Source of the DNA: Myxosarcina sp. GI1
GTDB lineage: Bacteria; Cyanobacteriota; Cyanobacteriia; Cyanobacteriales; Xenococcaceae
NCBI RefSeq assembly: GCF_000756305.1
Contig: NZ_JRFE01000020.1
Location: 3,002 to 47,200, forward strand
Direction of reading: 5' to 3'
Length of the DNA: 44,199 nucleotides
Positions 43,036 to 44,199 of this stretch are shown here, piece after piece. The notes under the pieces are model-generated. The model was not told where the DNA came from. It worked only from the letters and a program-made list of their open reading frames with translations, and made no database searches. The position numbers were made by a program, and so were the translations under genes. Position 1 is the stretch's first letter. The number at the start of each line of letters is the position of its first letter.

Positions 43036-43884
43036 TTGCCAGAACTTCCAGAAGTAGAAACCGTCCGTCGAGGCTTAAATAACTTAACTTTAGACCAACC
43101 GATCGCAGGTACGGCAGTATTATTGCCTAGAACACTGGCTTATCCTACTTCTGTAACAGAATTTCAAGAAAATCTTACAGGAAAAGCGATCGCCTCATGG
43201 AACAGACGAGGTAAATATTTACTGGCACAGCTAAAAACTGATTCTTTAGAATCTGCTGGCTGGTTGGGAGTTCATCTTCGTATGACAGGTCAGCTACTTT
43301 GGTTGAAAACAGACACGGACTTGCAAAAGCACACTCGCATTCGCCTTTTTTTTCCTCATAACTACGAATTGCGTTTTGTCGATACCCGCACCTTTGGTAA
43401 ATTTTGGCTGGTTCCGCCTTACGTACCTCCAGAAAATATCGTTACTGGTTTACAGAAATTGGGACCCGAACCTTTCGACCCCAATTTTTCAGTAGACTAT
43501 TTGGCAGCTAAATTAGCTAATCGTCGTCGCTACATCAAAACGCTCTTATTAGACCAAGCAATTGTAGCTGGAATTGGTAATATTTATGCCGATGAAGCAT
43601 TGTTTAAAAGTGGTATCAAACCCGATACTGTTGCTGTCGATCTAACCCCAGACAAGCTCGATCGGTTACATCAAGCAATTACTACAGTTCTCAAAACTTC
43701 AATAGATCGAGGTGGTACTACCTTTAGTGATTTTCTTAACTTATTAGGGGTAAGCGGTAACTATGGTGATGCAGCTTTAGTCTATGGCAGATCTGGCAAA
43801 CCTTGTCGCGTTTGTGGTACTGCGATCGCAAAAATTAAACTGGCAGGGCGCTCTTCACATTTTTGTCCCTACTGTCAAACTTAA
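43036..43884 (+). CDS. mutM: Formamidopyrimidine-DNA glycosylase
   Basis: 282 residues from TTG 43036. This start is required because the mature enzyme needs Pro at its N-terminus (PELPEVETVRRGL), the residue that forms the Schiff base with damaged DNA; the open frame upstream gives 54 extra codons that are not family-like. Other marks: Glu3 next to Pro2, NRRGKYLL with the conserved lysine, GVHLRMTGQL, GIGNIYADEALF (helix-two-turn-helix) and a C-terminal zinc finger with CRVCG and CPYC. It removes 8-oxoguanine and formamidopyrimidines. An AGAAG purine stretch lies about 10 bases before the TTG. A strong terminator follows. Confidence 0.95.
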   Translation: MPELPEVETVRRGLNNLTLDQPIAGTAVLLPRTLAYPTSVTEFQENLTGKAIASWNRRGKYLLAQLKTDSLESAGWLGVHLRMTGQLLWLKTDTDLQKHTRIRLFFPHNYELRFVDTRTFGKFWLVPPYVPPENIVTGLQKLGPEPFDPNFSVDYLAAKLANRRRYIKTLLLDQAIVAGIGNIYADEALFKSGIKPDTVAVDLTPDKLDRLHQAITTVLKTSIDRGGTTFSDFLNLLGVSGNYGDAALVYGRSGKPCRVCGTAIAKIKLAGRSSHFCPYCQT

Positions 43885-43951
43885 ATTAAATTCGATAGAA
43901 GCAAAACATAACAAATATTTTACATATAAATATTTCAATTTGTACCTATGA

Positions 43952-43977
43952 AACAAGGCGATTGCCTTGTTTTTTTT
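43952..43977 (+). terminator. Intrinsic terminator after mutM
   Basis: AACAAGGC (43952-43959), loop GATT, GCCTTGTT (43964-43971), continuing into a run of T residues to 43977. Perfect 8 bp stem. It ends the mutM transcript. Confidence 0.93.
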
Positions 43978-44131
43978 GTTGGCTTTGATTCTCACATTTT
44001 CGGGTGACACCGATCGCAATTTTTTAAAACTTCACATTTTATAACAGAACCATCAAGACAGAAACATTTAGTTAATTCAAGCTTTTTTTTATTGCCAAAA
44101 AAGGTTTGTGCAAAAGTTATAGGTAAAAATA

Positions 44132-44199
44132 ATGGCAAAAAATTCTAGTACTAAATCTGAAAAAGTTGAGTTTGATTTTAGAACTTCAGCCACTTGGCC
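44132..44199 (+). CDS. Start of an unidentified gene, cut by the window end
   Basis: An ATG at 44132 opens a frame of 22 codons that runs to the end of the window (MAKNSSTKSEKVEFDFRTSA and on). There is a purine-rich AGGT at 44121. Too little is visible to name it. Confidence 0.45.
   Translation, partial: MAKNSSTKSEKVEFDFRTSATW

Noticed and set aside
43885-44131. Spacer checked for a tRNA or other RNA gene
   Set aside because: Apart from the mutM terminator no cloverleaf or conserved RNA pattern could be seen.

Overview
The window is almost certainly chromosomal DNA of a cyanobacterium. HIP1 palindromes (GCGATCGC and close variants) occur in genes and spacers throughout. Several families typical of cyanobacteria are present (DUF6464, DUF4278, an RRM protein with a short Gly/Arg tail, the cyanobacterial GIY-YIG-like protein, CHAT and AAA-like signalling proteins). 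Intergenic heptanucleotide tandem repeats are common. The AT-rich spacers and large signalling repertoire suggest a unicellular, colonial or baeocystous marine-type lineage, but the sequence alone does not fix the genus. No rRNA, tRNA, CRISPR array, integrase or complete insertion sequence was seen.

Layout. 1-3.5 kb: end of a CPA2-type cation/proton antiporter, a nucleoside hydrolase, a HEPN/MNT toxin-antitoxin pair, a cupin and a HAD phosphatase. 3.8-11.5 kb: housekeeping genes, namely speD, a DUF6464 protein, a Trm1-type tRNA methyltransferase with a broken 5' reading frame, an RRM protein, a GIY-YIG-like protein, a TerB-like protein, and rsmB next to uvrB. 11.5-12.7 kb: a repeat-rich spacer with a DUF4278 gene, a short inverted-repeat (MITE-like) element and heptamer repeats. 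12.7-21.2 kb: a signalling and redox island, all on the + strand: a membrane Fe-S protein, an FHA-flavin reductase-2Fe2S fusion, a CHAT protease-like protein, a membrane Ser/Thr kinase fused to a periplasmic-binding-protein domain, and an HTH/AAA-like ATPase. 21.4-34.8 kb: metabolic and envelope genes (aminotransferase, DUF4112, N-formylglutamate amidohydrolase family, an orphan sensor kinase, TPR protein, YciI, DUF3500, GT2, polytopic membrane protein). 35.1-43.9 kb: an amino-sugar/polysaccharide neighbourhood (galE, a very large RTX-type deacetylase, glmM, YvcK-like protein), then mutM and the start of one more gene.

How genes may work together. The most interesting part is the island at 12.7-21.2 kb. 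Its first three genes look like one transcription unit that could carry electrons from NAD(P)H through FAD and 2Fe-2S to a membrane 4Fe-4S protein. The reductase carries a phosphothreonine-binding FHA domain and the third gene encodes a caspase-like CHAT protein. Immediately downstream is a receptor-type kinase that could supply the FHA ligand, then an ATPase of the kind found in prokaryotic conflict and signalling systems. That they form one pathway is inference from gene order and domain logic. A second coherent group is galE, deacetylase, glmM and YvcK, all linked to UDP-amino-sugar or exopolysaccharide metabolism.
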